Below are positions 47,967 through 58,797 of a DNA stretch of 64,000 nucleotides, piece by piece. A program made the translations under genes and the position numbers. The stretch's first letter is position 1. Every line of letters starts with the position of its first letter. The stretch lies in contig JAMQCK010000078.1 of NCBI GenBank assembly GCA_024196135.1, positions 1-64,000 of the forward strand, written 5' to 3'. The notes under the pieces are model-generated. The model searched no databases, was not told the DNA's origin, and was given only the letters and a program-made list of their open reading frames with translations. The stretch comes from Pleurotus ostreatus/Saccharomyces cerevisiae fusant. Its lineage: Eukaryota > Opisthokonta.

Positions 47967-49703
47967 ATGTCTCTCGCCGCCGCCCGCTCGCTCCTCTTCA
48001 AAAACGTACGCGTTCCCCCTCCCCCTCCTCAGTCGTCCACACGCTAATCATGTGCTCGCGTTCCCCAGTCGCGCATCGCGCCGCTCAGACCAGGCCTGGC
48101 CCTCGGCTCGGCCCGTCTTTCCTCTACCTCTTCCAAGCAGCCTACGCTCAAGGAGCGCGTGGCGGAGCTCATCCCCGGCGAGATTGAGAACGTGCGTCAC
48201 TACCCGCGTCTGCTTTGCGCTGTCAGCTCACTGTCGCTATAGGTCAAGGCAATTCGTGCTGAGCATGGCAAGAAGTCCTTTGGCCCCGTCATCGTAGACC
48301 AGGTCTACGGTGGTATGCGTGGTCTCCCCGCTCTCCTCTGGGACGGCTCTGTGCTCGACGCTGAGGAGGGTATCCGCTTCCGTGGCTACAGCATCCCCGA
48401 ATGCCGCGACCTCCTCCCGAAGGCGCCCGGTGGTGACGAGCCTCTGCCCGAAGGTCTCTTTTGGCTGCTCGTTACTGGCGAGGTCCCCACCCAGGAGCAG
48501 GTCACCGAACTCAGCAAGGACTGGGCTGCTCGCAGCGCCCTCCCCGAGTTCGTTGAGGACCTCATCGACCGCTGCCCGCCCACCCACCACCCCAAGACGC
48601 AGTTCTCTATCGCTGTTACGGCGGTATGTGTATACATATTGTCCTATTGCTTCAGTCACTCATAGGATATCTAGCTCAACCACAACTCCGCATTTGCCAA
48701 GGCATACAAGGAGGGTATCAACAAGAAGGATTACTGGGGCCCGACCTTCGAGGACTCGATGGACTTGTGCGTTTGCTATCTCCCGCAGTGAACAACGTCT
48801 CACACGAGCGCAGGATTGCCAAGCTTCCTAACATTGCCGGTCGCATCTACCGCAACGTCTACGGCGGCGGCAAGCCCCCTGCTGTTGACCCGAGCCACGA
48901 CTACTCGCAAAACTTGGCGACCCTCCTCGGCTTCGGTGACCGCAAGGAGTTCGTCGAGCTCATGCGCCTCTACATCACCATCCACTCGTGAGTGACGTCG
49001 CCCGTTGATAAGATAGGCGTTCCTTCTCACACATTGATCAGTGACCACGAGGGTGGCAACGTGTCTGCCCATACCGGCAAGCTTGTTGGCTCGGCGCTCT
49101 CCGACCCCTTCCTCGCGTTCGGTGCTTCCCTCAACGGTCTCGCTGGCCCGCTCCACGGTCTTGCCAACCAGGAGGTTCTCGTCTGGCTCCGCAAGATGGA
49201 GAGCAAGATCGGCGCGGATGCGTCCCCCGAGGCGATCCGCGAGTACGTCTGGTCGACGCTCAAGTCTGGCCAGGTCGTCCCCGGTTACGGCCACGCCGTC
49301 CTCCGCAAGACCGACCCGCGCTACACTGCCCAGCGCGAGTTCGCCTTGAAGCACCTGCCTGAGGACCCGATGTTCAAGCTCGTTAGCAAGATCTACCAGA
49401 TCGTGCCCGACGTGCTCTTGGAGGCGGGCAAGGCGAAGAACCCGTGGCCGAACGTCGACGCGCACTCTGGCGCGTTGCTCACGCACTACGGCCTCACGCA
49501 GATGGAGTTCTACACCGTCTTGTTCGGTGTCTCGCGTGCGTTCGGTGTTGCGGCGCAGCTCATCTGGGACCGTGCTCTCGGTGCTCGTACGTGTGGATAT
49601 CTATTGAAGTCAAGCTTCATGCTGATAATGACCTCCAGCTCTCGAGCGCCCGAAGTCGTACTCGAGCGCGGCGATCAAGAAGATGTTCGAGGGCAAGCAG
49701 TAG
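47967..49703 (+). CDS. CIT1: Mitochondrial citrate synthase
   Basis: Exons 47967-48005, 48069-48191, 48243-48623, 48675-48766, 48814-48987, 49042-49586 and 49639-49703 give 472 residues. A mitochondrial targeting peptide (Arg/Ser/Leu-rich, about 1-35) is followed by the conserved core: [61 protein letters not shown] (catalytic His about 272), [15 protein letters not shown] (His about 352) and [15 protein letters not shown] (Asp). The enzyme condenses oxaloacetate and acetyl-CoA to citrate, the first step of the TCA cycle. The C terminus ([17 protein letters not shown]) lacks a peroxisomal signal. A methylcitrate synthase is possible, but the sequence is closest to the standard enzyme. Confidence 0.95.
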
Positions 49704-50014
49704 ATGCTTGTTCGGGATGGTTGATGATGACCACGGCGGCGAGCGCTGAGGTGGCAGACGTAGTACTTATTATACCTTACTGTATTGTAGGCTTGACTAA
49801 ACGCGAGGACACGCTCATATTCATCTGTTGGCGTGAGCGTACCACGATACAAGAATCGTCCATGCAATTGTGGAAGATGAGTACAGGTAAGCATGATACA
49901 CACGTACGAAGACTGCGAGACGCGAAGGAAGGACCGCTACGACACCGCCTAGAGGGTTTGTCAACTGGCGATGTAGACGCGCATAAGATTTCAGGACGCT
50001 GCTGCAGCGTACAC
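49704..50014. other. Convergent intergenic region
   Basis: 3' flanks of citrate synthase and the secreted paralogue. No gene seen. Confidence 0.5.
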
Positions 50015-50771
50015 TCAAGAGGAATGTGCTACGGTTATCCATACACCCAAGCCCACGCCAGCCGCCACCGAACAGAGAGCAGTCAAAGACGCGGGCAAGC
50101 CTCTCGTCGCGCCTGCGCCATTGTTGTCCGCCGACAACGTGTAGAAAGGCGCCAAGGAGCCAATGAAGGTGACTCCATCTGATTCCAGGCCTGTATCATA
50201 GGCCAAGTGCATAACGCAGCTGCCGACGCCTGCGTCTGCGTCGAACTGGCAAGCTTCGGACACGCCTGCTGCCCATGAGTCCATCGTCGTGCCCGTTGGT
50301 TGACCATTGGCGTCCATCAGTGTGGAGGTTACAACTTGGGTATTTATATCGTCGTAGCCCATAGTGGACGCGCCCTCGACGAGGGTAACTGAGTTTGGTA
50401 TTGAGAAGTCAGGAGCTCGAGAGAGGTGGAGACGCTTACAGGTTTCGGTCTGAACGGGGTCGTCTGTGACGCTCGAGGTCGTGCTCTCGTCAACCCATGC
50501 TTTCAAGGAGACCGCCAACTCCACAGAGTACGTTGTAACCGACTCGTCGTCCGCCGTACCAATGGGGACTATGCTGTAGCTTCTGGATTGGGCGTAACTA
50601 GGACGTGGATGGCTATCGGTGACCTCCTCCGCGATGTAGTGCAAGGTAACGTCTTCCGCATACCCTGTAGGTTTTGTGTTGAGTCCTCGTGGAGAGAGAT
50701 GGAGCGGGACGCATACCTTGAACGGCGAGCAAGGTCGAGAGAGCGAGCAATGCGGGGGCCAGTCGTCGCAT
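50015..50771 (-). CDS. Small secreted protein, tandem paralogue A
   Basis: Exons 50771-50717, 50664-50440 and 50388-50015 give 217 residues. A signal peptide ([19 protein letters not shown]) spans the first intron. The mature part begins [10 protein letters not shown] and is Thr/Ser/Val-rich. It contains a conserved block shared with paralogue B: T-L/F-VEGAS-x-x-GY, TANGQP-like [26 protein letters not shown] with two Cys. The C terminus is a hydrophobic segment ([20 protein letters not shown]) suited to GPI-anchor addition or membrane anchoring. The function is unknown; a surface or wall protein is likely. A TATAAG at about 50816-50821 lies 45-50 bp upstream. The introns match those of paralogue B in position and phase, and both first exons are exactly 55 nt. 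Confidence 0.82.
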
Positions 50772-51471
50772 GATGGGGAATAGCGGCAACACTAGTAACG
50801 CCTTTGCATAGGCTTCTTATACCCCAAACTGGTGAATGGGCAGCCTGCTTGGCTGATGGCGTAGGGGCAACTGACAGGAACGAGTGCGTCCTCGGTCACC
50901 AGACACAGCATAACACAGAAGAACAGCCGCGGTCGAGATCCGCTACTTTTCTTGAAACACATAACCTCTGACTGATGAGCATCCGCAATATGAAGGGACG
51001 AGCATCCCGTTGCTCAATATGAGCACCGACGTAGCAGGCGTAGTCGATAGTAGTAAAGCAAGATAAACAGCAACGATTGAAATGGTCGCGATACTCAGCT
51101 CGTCAGTGACATCGAATACAGTAGCCCTTCAGAGTTCATAGTCGGAGCGGAGCACAATATATGGGGGACGCCATACGTAGAGGAGCTCTTTTATTCTCGA
51201 AAGCGGGAGATTGGCGTCGACGAGAGTTAAGAGCCCCGCCTCGGTGAAGCCACGCATTCCGTGCTTTCTGACGCACGTGCGGATCACGGGCACAGTGTTC
51301 GAGTTCATATCAACTTGTTTCTGGACGTGAATTATCGACGGGGAGAGGGAAACAAGAGGTGGAATCCGCCCAAGGTCCTTGCTTGTCCTCAAAGCGACCT
51401 TTCAATGAGCTCGTAGGTTGCATCGGCCCGACGTTCGGAGGGGTAATATATTTTAAAGGGGTAGGGCACGT
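50772..51471. other. Spacer between tandem secreted paralogues
   Basis: About 0.7 kb with the promoter of paralogue A. A minus-strand frame at 51129-51392 looks vaguely protein-like but has no known domain or splice partner. Confidence 0.45.
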
Positions 51472-52203
51472 TTAAATAGCCATCGTGATCCATAGCCCAA
51501 GTCCCATGCCTCCCGCGACCGATAAAACATAAGCCATATACGCAGGCAGCCCTCTTGCACCGTTGCTCGAATCGTCGACCGACATCGTATAGTACGGCAT
51601 CAGCGACCCCGTGAAGCTCACCGGGACCGTCTGCTCAGCAAAATAAAACTCGCAACTCCCGATTGATGCGTCCGCGTCAAATTGGCAGGCTTCGGTGACG
51701 CCTGCGGTCCACGTTTCTGTGTCCGTGCTGGTTGGTTGGCCATCAGCGCCGGTGATGGTGCTCGTCGACGTCTGAAGCGCTGTGTCGGTGTACCCGAAGG
51801 AGGAAGCGCCTTCGACGAAGGTATCTATACGGTACATCGGGTAAGTACTGTTCCTGGATGCCAACAAAGAAAGTCAATACTGACATGTCAAGGTCTCCAC
51901 CGGTTCGGGCGGTTCGTATACCGTTGAGGTACCTTCAACCCATGCCGTGTACGAGACTTCCTCAACCTCCACATAGGTTGTGAGAGAGCCGTCCTCTGCA
52001 GTCCCAATAGGCGAGATTGTTCGGCTCTGTACGTGCGCGAGACTGGTGCCGTCGCCGTCGGTGGAGACATAATACAAGGTGACCTCCGCCGCATGTACTG
52101 AAGCTCGGGTCAGAGACGACATCGTGGGCTGCTAAACGCAGAGCAAACCTAGATTGACGAGGGGACCGACAAAAGCGAGAAGCGCAGGCTGGAACCGTCG
52201 CAT
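51472..52203 (-). CDS. Small secreted protein, tandem paralogue B
   Basis: Exons 52203-52149, 52097-51885 and 51824-51472 give 206 residues. The signal peptide is MRRFQPALLAFVGPLVNLG then VHA. The mature chain starts EVTLYYVSTD and follows paralogue A throughout: TIxPIGTAEDxS, VETLT, the exon 2/3 join into [38 protein letters not shown], and a C-terminal hydrophobic tail (AYVLSVAGGMGLGLWITM). A single Cys pair is conserved between the copies. It is probably a surface-anchored protein of unknown role made by local duplication. The promoter has no clear TATA box, unlike copy A, so regulation may differ. Confidence 0.82.
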
Positions 52204-53227
52204 GATGCGGCACCAAAGACCAGTTCATCGTCGACGCTTTTTGTATGCGGTCAGTTGTGCTTGGCTGATGGCGCCTCATACCACCTCGCATAAAGTCCTT
52301 GAGGTGGTTGTCAGGTACAAATATGTGTTCGGTGCGGCGAATAGAGCGGGACGCTGTCTCATGAGCACAAAAGGTCCTTGAAACGAGCTATATGACTCAC
52401 TTTTGATGGGAGGCATATCGACACAGCTAGTCGCATCAACGTCGCTAGTAAATTACGCTCTGGAGTTTGTGAAGCGCTTGGTTTTCCTGCGGGCTGACAT
52501 TGTTCCAGTGGGCAAGTGGCCTCGATTGACAGTCGCACAATGCCCAACTACGACAAGCAGCTATAATCCAGGAATGATTGGCCGGCCATGAACCAGTAGC
52601 GATCCCGGCCAAGCTCAGTCACACACAAAGCCCTAGACCAGTCTTTCTCTGTAGGGAAGTTAGAGGACACGACGACCCGACTTGTGGAGGTAGACATGAG
52701 ATCCTTGGGCAAGGCATCTCGGGTTTATCCGGTCTGTTGAATGTCCACTTCCATGTGACAATCACGTGTAGAGTCGAACTTTCATCCACGACCAAACAAG
52801 CCGAATTAGTTTGTGGTGGTACCCATCCTCAAGTCTAGCATGCCGAGTACTAAGCAGAAAGTGCGTCGTTCTCTGGAGCGTGTGCAAGTGGGGGCAATTT
52901 GCTGTCTCTCTTCGGATACCAACGCGGAGGGCGAATGCTGGGCCCAAGGCAAAACCTTTGAGCAGGTCACAGGTTAGGTATACTAACTGGTTCCATGCAC
53001 TTGACAATGATAACGGATATAAGTTCCACAGTCGTAAACCGCTAGTACTTACACGATGAGATACAAATACAGGCAATGTAGAAACGCCATGAAGGAAGGA
53101 GAATCTGTACGCCATCTGCCGTCAGCGTCCGAGGCGTCGTACGCCCATGCGTATATCCCCAAGTTTAGCGTTCAGAAGTCGCCGCCGAAGTCAGCGCCGT
53201 CTTCAAAGCCTGCAACGGCCGTCAGCA
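52204..53227. other. Intergenic region, no gene seen
   Basis: About 1 kb with only short unrelated open frames on both strands. Confidence 0.5.
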
Positions 53228-54198
53228 TCACAGAGAACACATATAGTAGATTGGCACACCATCTTCATAGGAGTCGTCTGCGATGGCTTCGCCGATGAGG
53301 GCACCGCCCAAAAGACCTACACCGCCAGCGGCTAGCATACCGCCCATACCCATACCACCGGACTTCTTTGGCTGGCCTTGCTGGACGTAGACGGTCTGCG
53401 GTTGTTGCCCGTAACCGCCGCCACCGTATCCGCCACCGTACCCGCCCCCATAGCCACCACCGCCGTACCCGCCTCCCCCTCCAAAGCCTCCACCACTAGA
53501 AGAGCCGTGCTTGCCTCCGAGCAGGCCACCGAGGAAGCCTGATGCCGTGATCGTCAGTCTGGAGTCGCAAGACGGACTATGTTTAGTGATGATACACACC
53601 TTTACCGCTCTTCTTCTCCTGCTGGGGAGGGTAGGGCTGCTGCGGGGGCTGCCCGTAGCCGCTGGGTCCGCCAGGGCCACCATAGGGAGATTGTGGCTGA
53701 CTGTAGCCACCTCCGTATGGCGGTTGCGGCGAAGGCTGGTTGTATCCATAACCGCCGCCAGGTGGGCCTTGATTGTAATCGCCCTTGTAATCGCCGCGGC
53801 TGTGGTCAGGAGGTGGGGGGCCAGGAGGTGGAGCGAACTGAGATGCGCATGAGTGTGATGAGGATTGGTGGGGATGGGGCGTAGAATTGACGAACCGATT
53901 GTGGTTGGGGAGCGGGAGGCGGGGGACCAAGAGGGTGAGTCCAGGTCGTTACGGGAGGGTTTGCGGCAGTGTTCACGTAGAACCTGATTGTGACGTGAGT
54001 ATAGTGACTTCCCACCCTCGAAAGTAACTAACCAAGCCTTGTAACTGGGGGCGTACGTTCAGCACGAGTTGTCCTGCAGATTCAGATAACCACGCACTTG
54101 GGATCAAACTGGGTAATCCAACCCGGAGGCAGAGGTCGAGAGTCCGGGTTCACTGGAGGCGCATCACTGCCGTATGCGGGAGGTTGAGGGGATGACAT
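53228..54198 (-). CDS. WW-domain protein with Gly/Tyr-rich tail
   Basis: Exons 54198-54098, 54044-54033, 53983-53896, 53837-53600 and 53538-53228 give 249 residues. The WW domain (about 22-55) runs LPPGWITQFDP-NYKAW-FYVNTAANPPVTTWTHP and is split by two introns; its middle piece is a 12-nt exon. WW domains bind Pro-rich ligands. A Pro/Gln/Tyr/Gly-rich linker, a Gly/Tyr repeat region (about 165-200) and a final hydrophobic Gly-rich segment (GMLAAGGVGLLGGALIGEAIAD) follow. This C-terminal glycine-zipper-like segment suggests membrane association. The gene shares its promoter region with HIS1. The biological role is not known. Confidence 0.85.
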
Positions 54199-54538
54199 TG
54201 CGGAGGTGGTGAGAGTAGAAGGTAAGGGAGGTAACCGGCTGATCCCTGCGTGCCTTTATAAGCGGCAACTGTGTGCGAGGCACACTGCCACGGAACGAGC
54301 GCCGTCCGAGCGACTACGTGGACGCTGGCATGCACCGCCGGGCGTCTGTGCTGTTAGCCGCGCACCTATGGGTATTCATGGCGCCTGGGCGGGCGGCGCG
54401 CTGCTGTGGGGGCGGGCCGGGAGAGCATTGAGTCCGCGATCGCGATCAGTTGAGTGATCGCTGCGTTCGCCCGCTGGAGGCGAACAAGTCACTTCCCGCC
54501 ACACTCTTCCTGGTCCGCCCTCCACCCGCTCGCCCCCC
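54199..54538. promoter_or_regulatory. Divergent promoter, WW-domain gene / HIS1
   Basis: 340 bp between start codons. On the minus strand TATAAA (forward 54255-54260) lies about 57-62 bp before the WW-gene ATG. No TATA box is seen toward HIS1, fitting a housekeeping promoter. Confidence 0.55.
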
Positions 54539-55845
54539 ATGAGTACGTATATACCCTCCTTCACTTTATTGCACTCATGAATGATTTTCCAGACGCGGAA
54601 TCTCTCGATGGTCGCTTGCTCTTCGCGATTCCTAAGAAGGGTGGGTCGCCACCGACCGAGGGAACGATCTACTCACCGGGTGTGCAGGGAGACTCCATGA
54701 AAAGTGTCTCTCCATGCTAGCAGGTACGCTCTATGTAGGGGTGTCTGCGCGATGTTGAAGTGCAACCAGGCGCCGATATACAGTTCAGGAGACACGCCAG
54801 GCTGGACGTCTGCCTCGTCCTGAACCACCCTATTGCGCTGTATGTCTTCCCTTGTTTCCCCGTATATCTCTATGTGCACACCCTGAACATTCCCCCTCTT
54901 TCCTTTTCCTATACCCTGTCTCGTCGACTAACCCGTGCATCAGCGTCTTCCTCCCCGCCTCCGACATCCCATCCTTCGTCGGTAAAGGCAACGTCGACCT
55001 GGGCATCACCGGTCACGATGTTATACTCGAAGCCGAAATGCAAGAGCACGTCAGTGAAGCTCTCCGCCTCGGCTTTGGCAAGTGCGCCCTTCAGGTACAA
55101 GTCCCCGAGGCCGGCCCTATCAAGACTGTCGAAGATCTCGCCGGCAAGCGCGTCGTCACGTCCTTCGAGGTGCTTGCGGGGCAGTACTTCGGTGCAATTG
55201 ACGAGAGGCTTGGCTTGCAAGGCGAGAAGCGGACGAAGATCGAGTACGTAGGCGGGAGTGTGGAGGCGGCCTGCTCTTTGGGTCTGGCAGATGGAATCGG
55301 TGAGTAGAGCTTCATTGACTCTGAGACGTACGACTAAAGTTGAGGGGGCAGTTGACTTGGTCGAGTCAGGCGACACGATGCGCGCAGCGGGTCTGCACGC
55401 TATCGCCACGGTGCTGGATACCGAAGCAGTGCTCATCAAGTCGCGCGCCACCAAGCACCCTGAGCATTTAGCTCTCATCGGTATGCTGGAACAATGCCAC
55501 CTCGTCCCGTCGCTGATACCCTTCGCAGACCGCATAACCGCACGCATCGCTGGTGTGATAGCCGCGAACAAATACGTCGCTTGTCAGTACAACATTCCTC
55601 GAGAGAAGCTGGCCGCTGCTACGGTAGTTACGCCTGGCCGGAAGGCTCCTACGGTGGGTTGCACTCTCATCCTACGACGTGCCATCGAGTGACCAGGTCC
55701 ATAGATTGCTCCTTTGGAGGAAGAGAATTGGGTCGCAGTGAACGTGATGGTAGAGAAGAAGCACATTGCAGACAAGATGGACGAGCTTGTGCGGATAGGG
55801 GCGGAGGATATCTTGATTTTCAACATCGACAACTGCAGAGTATGA
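54539..55845 (+). CDS. HIS1: ATP phosphoribosyltransferase
   Basis: Exons 54539-54542, 54593-54640, 54688-54723, 54770-54839, 54944-55299, 55352-55653 and 55705-55845 give 318 residues. An alternative start is the ATG at 54577, inside what I take as the first intron; it adds four residues and is equally in frame. Conserved blocks: LLFAIPKKGRLHEK, GADIQFRRHARLDV, FLPASDIPSFVGKGNVDLGITGHDV, GKRVVTSFEVLAGQYF, YVGGSVEAACSLGLADGIVDLVESGDTM (PRPP-binding type loop) and the C-terminal ACT-like regulatory part VVTPGRKAPTIAPLEEENW. It couples ATP to PRPP in the first step of histidine synthesis and is normally inhibited by histidine. The 36-nt third exon carries GRLHEKCLSML. Confidence 0.95.
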
Positions 55846-56101
55846 GTCGCAAGGAGAACGAAAAATGGTCAACACCGCAGCGCTGGCGTTAGTAGCACCA
55901 AGTATCTTGTTGATTGACCGCGCAGTTCCGACGCGATGCTTTGACGGCACGATGCATGCGGGATGGATCCACGAGTCAGAGAATAACGCCCCACGGCCGA
56001 TATGGGGGCAATGTGAACTCATGGATCAAGCAGACGCGATCGAGCTTGCAAAGAATGTAGTATTGTTCCTGACGCCTGATATACGCCCAACGATTGACCA
56101 C

Positions 56102-56627
56102 TCAGGGCTCAAGGTTGCCCGGGAAAGTACCGGCTTCCCGCTGCTCGTCCCACTTCGCGACCTAGAACGGATGGTAAACAGGTGGTAAGGGAGGCAATGG
56201 TAGGCAGGACTGACCCATTCGTCTGAAAAAGCCGGGCGTTCAGCAAGCGCACATGTATGAGGGAGTGATCACGTACTGGGGCAGAGTGTGCGGTAGGTGC
56301 GCTTGAACTGCTTGCACGGGGCGTAATCGTCACCCTTGGCCTTGATGCACTTGAAGTAGTCGCAGTAGTTTTGGAAGCTGTATGCGTTGTGAGTAAATGT
56401 ATACGCTCTACAGTCTGCATACGCACCAGTTCATGGTCTGGTTCTGGTTGGGGAACCGCGCTGAAGGAGGAGAAGCATTTCAGCGAAATGCAGGGTATAT
56501 GATTGGCGTTCCCGCTTGCTCACCATCGAAGGGTACGGTCTGGAGGACGTATTTCCTGTGGAGAAGATAAGCCGCTGAGCTCGCCCAAGAGGACGGCGGG
56601 GACGTACTTCTCACCAGCTTCGGCCAT
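56102..56627 (-). CDS. COX12: Cytochrome c oxidase subunit VIb
   Basis: Six tiny exons (56627-56608, 56555-56524, 56460-56427, 56377-56277, 56222-56215, 56161-56102) give 84 residues, the usual family length. The twin Cys motif is complete: Cys 29-x9-Cys 39 (CFQNYCDYFKC) and Cys 50-x10-Cys 61 (CKQFKRTYRTLC), the form typical of COX12/COX6B. RFPNQNQTMN before it and NEWVAKWDEQREAGTFPG after it are also conserved. The protein is imported into the intermembrane space by Mia40, forms two disulphides and joins cytochrome oxidase dimers. Exon 5 is only 8 nt (codes for part of Asn plus Glu-Trp). It is divergent from PRP18 with 190 bp between starts and convergent with HIS1. Confidence 0.95.
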
Positions 56628-56817
56628 GGTTGTCAATTAGTTCGGCGCAGGTTCAGCGTTCGGAGAAGACAGGGTGAAGCGAGAATATAGGCGGAGGCTT
56701 ATGTAAGCGACATACCGTTCTGGGCCTGGTCTTCGGGCCGGCTTGGCGACGAGCGTCTTGTTCCCATCTTTCGAACTCGTTCCAGGCTCGGACTCTACAC
56801 ATCATACTCTCTCCGTC

Positions 56818-58143
56818 ATGGACGCTCTCAAGGCCGAAATCGCGACAAAACGGAAGGCCATCGAGGTGGATGGGCGCCCCTCAAAGTACATGCGCCGGGG
56901 GGACCTCGAGCGGTTGCGCGAGCAGGAGGAAGCGGCGAAGAAGGCTGCAGAGAGGGAGGCAAAGGAGAAGGAGAAGCAGGCCGCTGCAGAGAGGGCCAGG
57001 GCGGCTTACAAGTCCAAAGAAACTGTACGTAGTGTATTCAAGTTCAATGACATCGTATCGACGTGAACCCAGACCCAATCGCCTTCTCGTTCGTCGAGCG
57101 TCAACCCGGGCACACCCTCAAATGGGGAGCGCGCAGGCTCTGTACCTGCAGCCACCGGCGAAGCGTTCAACATCTCCATTGAAGAGACCATTCGTCGGCT
57201 CCGTCAGAAGGGCCAACCAATCCGTTTGTTCGGCGAGACCGACCGAGACAGGCGCCTGCGTCTACGCGCCCTTGAACTCATCGAGGAGCGCGGCCATGAT
57301 CGACAAGGCGGGCAAAACGACTTTCGGAAAGCCTTGGAAGACGTGGAGAAGGTCGAGCGAGAGCGACAGAGCAAAGGCGCGCGCGAGAAGGGAAAGAAGA
57401 AGGATGAGTCCGCCGCAAATGCGGTCGGTGTCCTGGACTTGAATCTCATCAAAACCGACCCCGATAAACTGTATCCGCTCATCTACTATGCTCTGAAGCG
57501 AACACTGAAGGAGTGGGAGGAAGCTATGGACGACCGACCAGGTGAGTTTGCGCTCTTCTTCGCTTGACCGTTAGCTCAGTTGGCCCCAAGAGGATGTGAA
57601 GCGCACAACGCAAGGGAAGCTCGCCGCGGCCACACAGGTGCAATCTGCAGAGTACCTGAAGCCGCTTTTCCGTCAGCTGCGCTCGAGAGTATGTCTTCCT
57701 TCACCGGGACTACACGGCACGCTGACGCATTACACCAGAACCTGCCACCAGACGTGTTAGCACGAATTGCCGAAATAGTACACTTCATGCAAACGAGACA
57801 GTATCAGAAGGCCAATGATTCATATCTGCGCCTATCCATCGGTAACGCCCCTTGGCCTATAGGTGTCACCATGGTTGGGTATGTACGCCGTTTATTGTCA
57901 CGCGATTCGTGAAAGCTGACAACTTGGCAGTATTCATGAACGTTCCGCTCGAGAAAAGATCTCTTCAGATCAGGTGGCGCACGTTTTGAACGATGAAGTC
58001 AGCCGAAAGTACATCCAAAGTCTCAAGAGGTGCGCTAGGTCTACCCGGTTGATACATTGCGGTCGTACTCATCATCACTTAGGCTCTTGACCTTTTCGCA
58101 GACCAAGTATCCACCAGACGATGTATCTCAGCTGATGGGCTAG
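56818..58143 (+). CDS. PRP18: Pre-mRNA-splicing factor 18
   Basis: Exons 56818-57024, 57073-57541, 57591-57688, 57739-57878, 57931-58029 and 58083-58143 give 357 residues. The N terminus is a Lys/Glu/Arg-rich helix ([17 protein letters not shown]), with the Prp4-like SFM motif nearby ([15 protein letters not shown]). The middle has [23 protein letters not shown]. The helical Prp18 core runs from about 200: [79 protein letters not shown] in parts, and [11 protein letters not shown] at the end. It acts in the second step of splicing with Slu7. In a genome this rich in short introns and microexons it is a core gene. The start is fixed by the conserved N-terminal helix. Confidence 0.95.
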
Positions 58144-58477
58144 TCGGGCGTCTTATGCTTGTCTCTTTAAGTGCAGTTGCCGTGATGGTATCGACAGCGA
58201 GCTCGCGTACGTAGCGTCCACATTGAGCGGTTTGCGCATTAGCTATAGCAATTAACGATTATCCTAGTGTATACAAAGCGTACAGAGTGCAAGGGAACAA
58301 CAATAAGGATACATCGTCTGAGTCCGGAACGCGTCGTGCGTGGATCGCCGGTCGATACACTGCAACAGGAACGTGTTGGTCGGTCGTCTAAGTGGCTGTC
58401 GTCTTCTTCGTCCAACAAGCGCCTCAGGACCTGGCGGTGGTGGCGTGGCCTACACGCCGGTCCTGGCATCTGTCCGC

Positions 58478-58797
58478 CTATAAAACGACGTCCCAAAATC
58501 TACGAGATGGCATGTTAATCAAGGTCGGTCGAGCATCAGAAATATCGCGTACTTTTTGGAGTCCTGACCGCCTTGTGAACCGCTTGGCGCATGTTTCTTT
58601 GGCTTGTCGTAGCTACATTGGAGACCGCGCTCACGGCAGCGGTCACATTGCGGACGCTGTCCGCCGCACTTGACCTTGCGTTCTGCCGAGCAAAGGTCAG
58701 TTTTGTCGCGTTTATCGGCAACAGACGACTCACGTCGACAGCTTTGGCACGCCGCTGCGATGCGCAAACTGGGGTTCACGAAGTTCACTTCACTCAT
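58478..58797 (-). CDS. Zn2Cys6 DNA-binding-domain-only miniprotein
   Basis: Exons 58797-58734, 58682-58553 and 58499-58478 give 71 residues. If the last intron is not used, the frame stops at 58519, giving a protein of similar size. The first join completes a full binuclear zinc cluster, CQSCRQRKVKC...CDRCRERGLQC (C-x2-C-x6-C-x6-C-x2-C-x6-C), followed by a basic stretch (SYDKPKKH) and a polar tail. The fungal TF domain of normal family members is missing, and I found no downstream exon that would supply it: the frames tried after about 58500 hit stops. It is either a truncated pseudogene or a short DNA-binding protein. A short protein of this kind could compete with full-length factors; that is inference. 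Confidence 0.55.

Noticed and set aside
55865..56188. + strand open frame between HIS1 and COX12
   Set aside because: It overlaps the last COX12 exon in antisense and has no recognised domain.
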